The notes under the pieces are model-generated. The model was not told the DNA's origin, did no database searches, and saw only the letters and a list, made by a program, of their open reading frames with translations. Both the position numbers and the translations under genes were made by a program. 46,809 nucleotides of DNA from Desulfobulbaceae bacterium (GTDB lineage Bacteria > Desulfobacterota > Desulfobulbia > Desulfobulbales > SURF-16), in the NCBI GenBank assembly GCA_023230525.1, contig JALNXE010000028.1, positions 1 through 46,809 of the forward strand, read 5' to 3'. Position 1 is the first letter of the stretch, and every line of letters starts with the position of its first letter. Below are positions 45,659-46,809 of the stretch, piece after piece.

Positions 45659-46809
45659 ATGCGGCGTATACTGTTAATCGTTTTGATGGCCGCGGTATTA
45701 TGCGGTACAGGAACAACCCGAGCCGCTGAACCGGGAGGCCGTGCCGGTTGCCAGGTGTGCGGTATGTATATTGATCAGTATCAGCACACGGCCGCCGAGT
45801 TGACCTACAAGGATGGCCGCCACTCTGAAGCCTGCGGCATGGCCTGTCTGCTGCGCATTGTCCAGGACGAGGGCGGCCCGGACTCCTTCACCTCAATCAT
45901 GGTGCGTGACTGGGAAGGCAGGGCGCTGATTCCGGCAGCTGATGCCACCTATGTCATCGGCAGCAGGCAGATTCCCGACATGATGCCCAGCATCATCGCC
46001 TTCCGCAGCAGGGAAGCGGCCCAGAAATTCATCGATGAGCAGGGCGGGGAACTGTTGGATTTTCATCAGGCCCTGAGCGCGGTTTCGCCCATGGGCATGA
46101 CCATGCCCACCAGAATCAAGGCCGCGGTGCTGCCTCCTAAAGGGGCGTTCGGGGTCGGGCTGGGCTACATGTATATGAAAATGGACGAAATCATGGAAGG
46201 ATCAAGCAGCAAGGACCCGGAAGATTTTGTCCGGCGGCCCGGCCAGAATATGGCCCCCAAGGAAATGACCACCGAGGCTGAGATGCTGATGCTCAACTTC
46301 GGTCTCACCGACAGTCTGGCCCTCGGGATGTCCCTTTCCTATCTGGAAAAGGAAATGCAGATGTACAAGATGGGCGGCAGCCGGGTGCAGACCGATAACA
46401 ACAGCGGGTTGGGAGATCTGGGATTGTCGCTGCGCTATAATGTCTGGCGGGACAATTACTTCAGCCGATTTGTCACACTGCTGGCCGAAACCACTTTTCC
46501 CTCCGGTGATTTTGACACGGAATGGATCGACACCCCTGGCCTGCAGCTCGGCACCGGCGATTACACCTTTACCGGCGGGCTGCTCTATTCCCAGCGGTAC
46601 AGTAACCTCTGGTTCCATGGTCTGGCCAGTTATACCTATAAGATGGAAAATAATGACGACTACAAGTTCGGAGACGAAACCCGGCTTGGTCTGGCAATGC
46701 ATTACACCCCCAATTATGATTGGTTGCTGGGGCTTGAGCTTGACACCCTTTTCCAGGGGAAAAATGAGAAAAACGGCGCTGATGTCGGCAATACCGGCGG
46801 CTCCCGGAC
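45659..46809 (+). CDS. Secreted NosL-domain protein fused to an outer-membrane beta-barrel-like region (partial)
   Basis: The frame starts at the ATG at 45659 with GGGGAGGTG just upstream and is still open at the window end (383 codons visible). A signal peptide (MRRILLIVLMAAVLCG) is followed at about residues 30-140 by a NosL-like copper-binding domain: CQVCGMYIDQYQHTAAELTY, then EACGMACLLRIV, then YVIGSRQIPDMMPSIIAFRS. From about residue 155 the protein shows alternating strands rich in Tyr, Gly and Leu ('AFGVGLGYMYMKMD', 'LGLSLRYNVWRDNYFSRFV', 'LLYSQRYSNLWFHGLAS'), as in outer-membrane porin-like or phenol-pathway transporter barrels. Such a fusion is unusual. A role in copper delivery or metal export across the outer membrane is inference. 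Confidence 0.8.
   Translation, partial: MRRILLIVLMAAVLCGTGTTRAAEPGGRAGCQVCGMYIDQYQHTAAELTYKDGRHSEACGMACLLRIVQDEGGPDSFTSIMVRDWEGRALIPAADATYVIGSRQIPDMMPSIIAFRSREAAQKFIDEQGGELLDFHQALSAVSPMGMTMPTRIKAAVLPPKGAFGVGLGYMYMKMDEIMEGSSSKDPEDFVRRPGQNMAPKEMTTEAEMLMLNFGLTDSLALGMSLSYLEKEMQMYKMGGSRVQTDNNSGLGDLGLSLRYNVWRDNYFSRFVTLLAETTFPSGDFDTEWIDTPGLQLGTGDYTFTGGLLYSQRYSNLWFHGLASYTYKMENNDDYKFGDETRLGLAMHYTPNYDWLLGLELDTLFQGKNEKNGADVGNTGGSR

Noticed and set aside
1..46809. CRISPR array, rRNA operon or prophage
   Set aside because: No series of evenly spaced direct repeats, no rRNA-like sequence and no cluster of phage structural genes was found. The repeats present are single palindromes or short tandems.

Overview
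The window reads like a chromosome segment of a GC-rich, Gram-negative, anaerobic Desulfobacterota, probably near the Desulfobulbales. This is inferred from gene content: the order rho-rpmE-prfA-prmC-murA, a COG1900/DUF39 homocysteine-synthesis gene with a CBS partner, tandem TatA genes, a fused chorismate mutase/prephenate dehydratase, and many sensory histidine kinases. There are no rRNA genes and no CRISPR array. Two tRNA genes are present (Arg-CCT and Pro-CGG).

Layout. 1-768: the 3' tip of an IS110-type transposase, then two palindromic repeat elements. 769-8120: a tightly packed five-gene cluster of two membrane proteins that join a GspE/MshE-type N-terminal domain to several arginine-heptad DUF202 units, a histidine kinase, a stand-alone receiver and a PPDK-like phosphohistidine protein with an unusual C-terminal half. 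I consider this the best candidate for an undescribed system. 8348-16810: a secreted protein of unknown function, a chemoreceptor, dodecin, an HdeD-like protein, the NAD-salvage pair pncB-pncA, a rhomboid protease and a flavodoxin. 16171-20990: an accessory zone with a decayed copy and an intact copy of a DUF4143 ATPase, an AT-rich two-gene ATPase plus TOPRIM-like cassette (a possible anti-phage pair) and tRNA-Arg. 21668-29338: DUF502, MarC, a Lar-like zinc ribbon with an in-frame TGA, coaE, then rho, rpmE, prfA, prmC and murA. 29442-34222 (minus strand): two poorly known proteins, then the operon tsaD-DUF2062-rsmA-Fe-ADH. 34305-39331: moaA, convergent pheA, and a sulfur-related run of CBS/ACT protein, COG1900 protein and LarE-like PP-loop protein. 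39457-44972: HU, tRNA-Pro, a cNMP-binding histidine kinase, a SYLF lipoprotein-like protein, a purine nucleoside phosphorylase and MTA/SAH deaminase salvage pair, and two TatA proteins. 45659 to the end: a secreted NosL-domain protein fused to an outer-membrane beta-barrel-like region, cut by the window edge.

How the genes work together. Housekeeping blocks (translation termination, peptidoglycan start, tRNA t6A modification, NAD and purine/methionine salvage) are interrupted by sensory and accessory modules. At least three families of short palindromic or tandem repeats lie between operons. All functional statements rest on motif recognition by eye. No database search or structure prediction was run.
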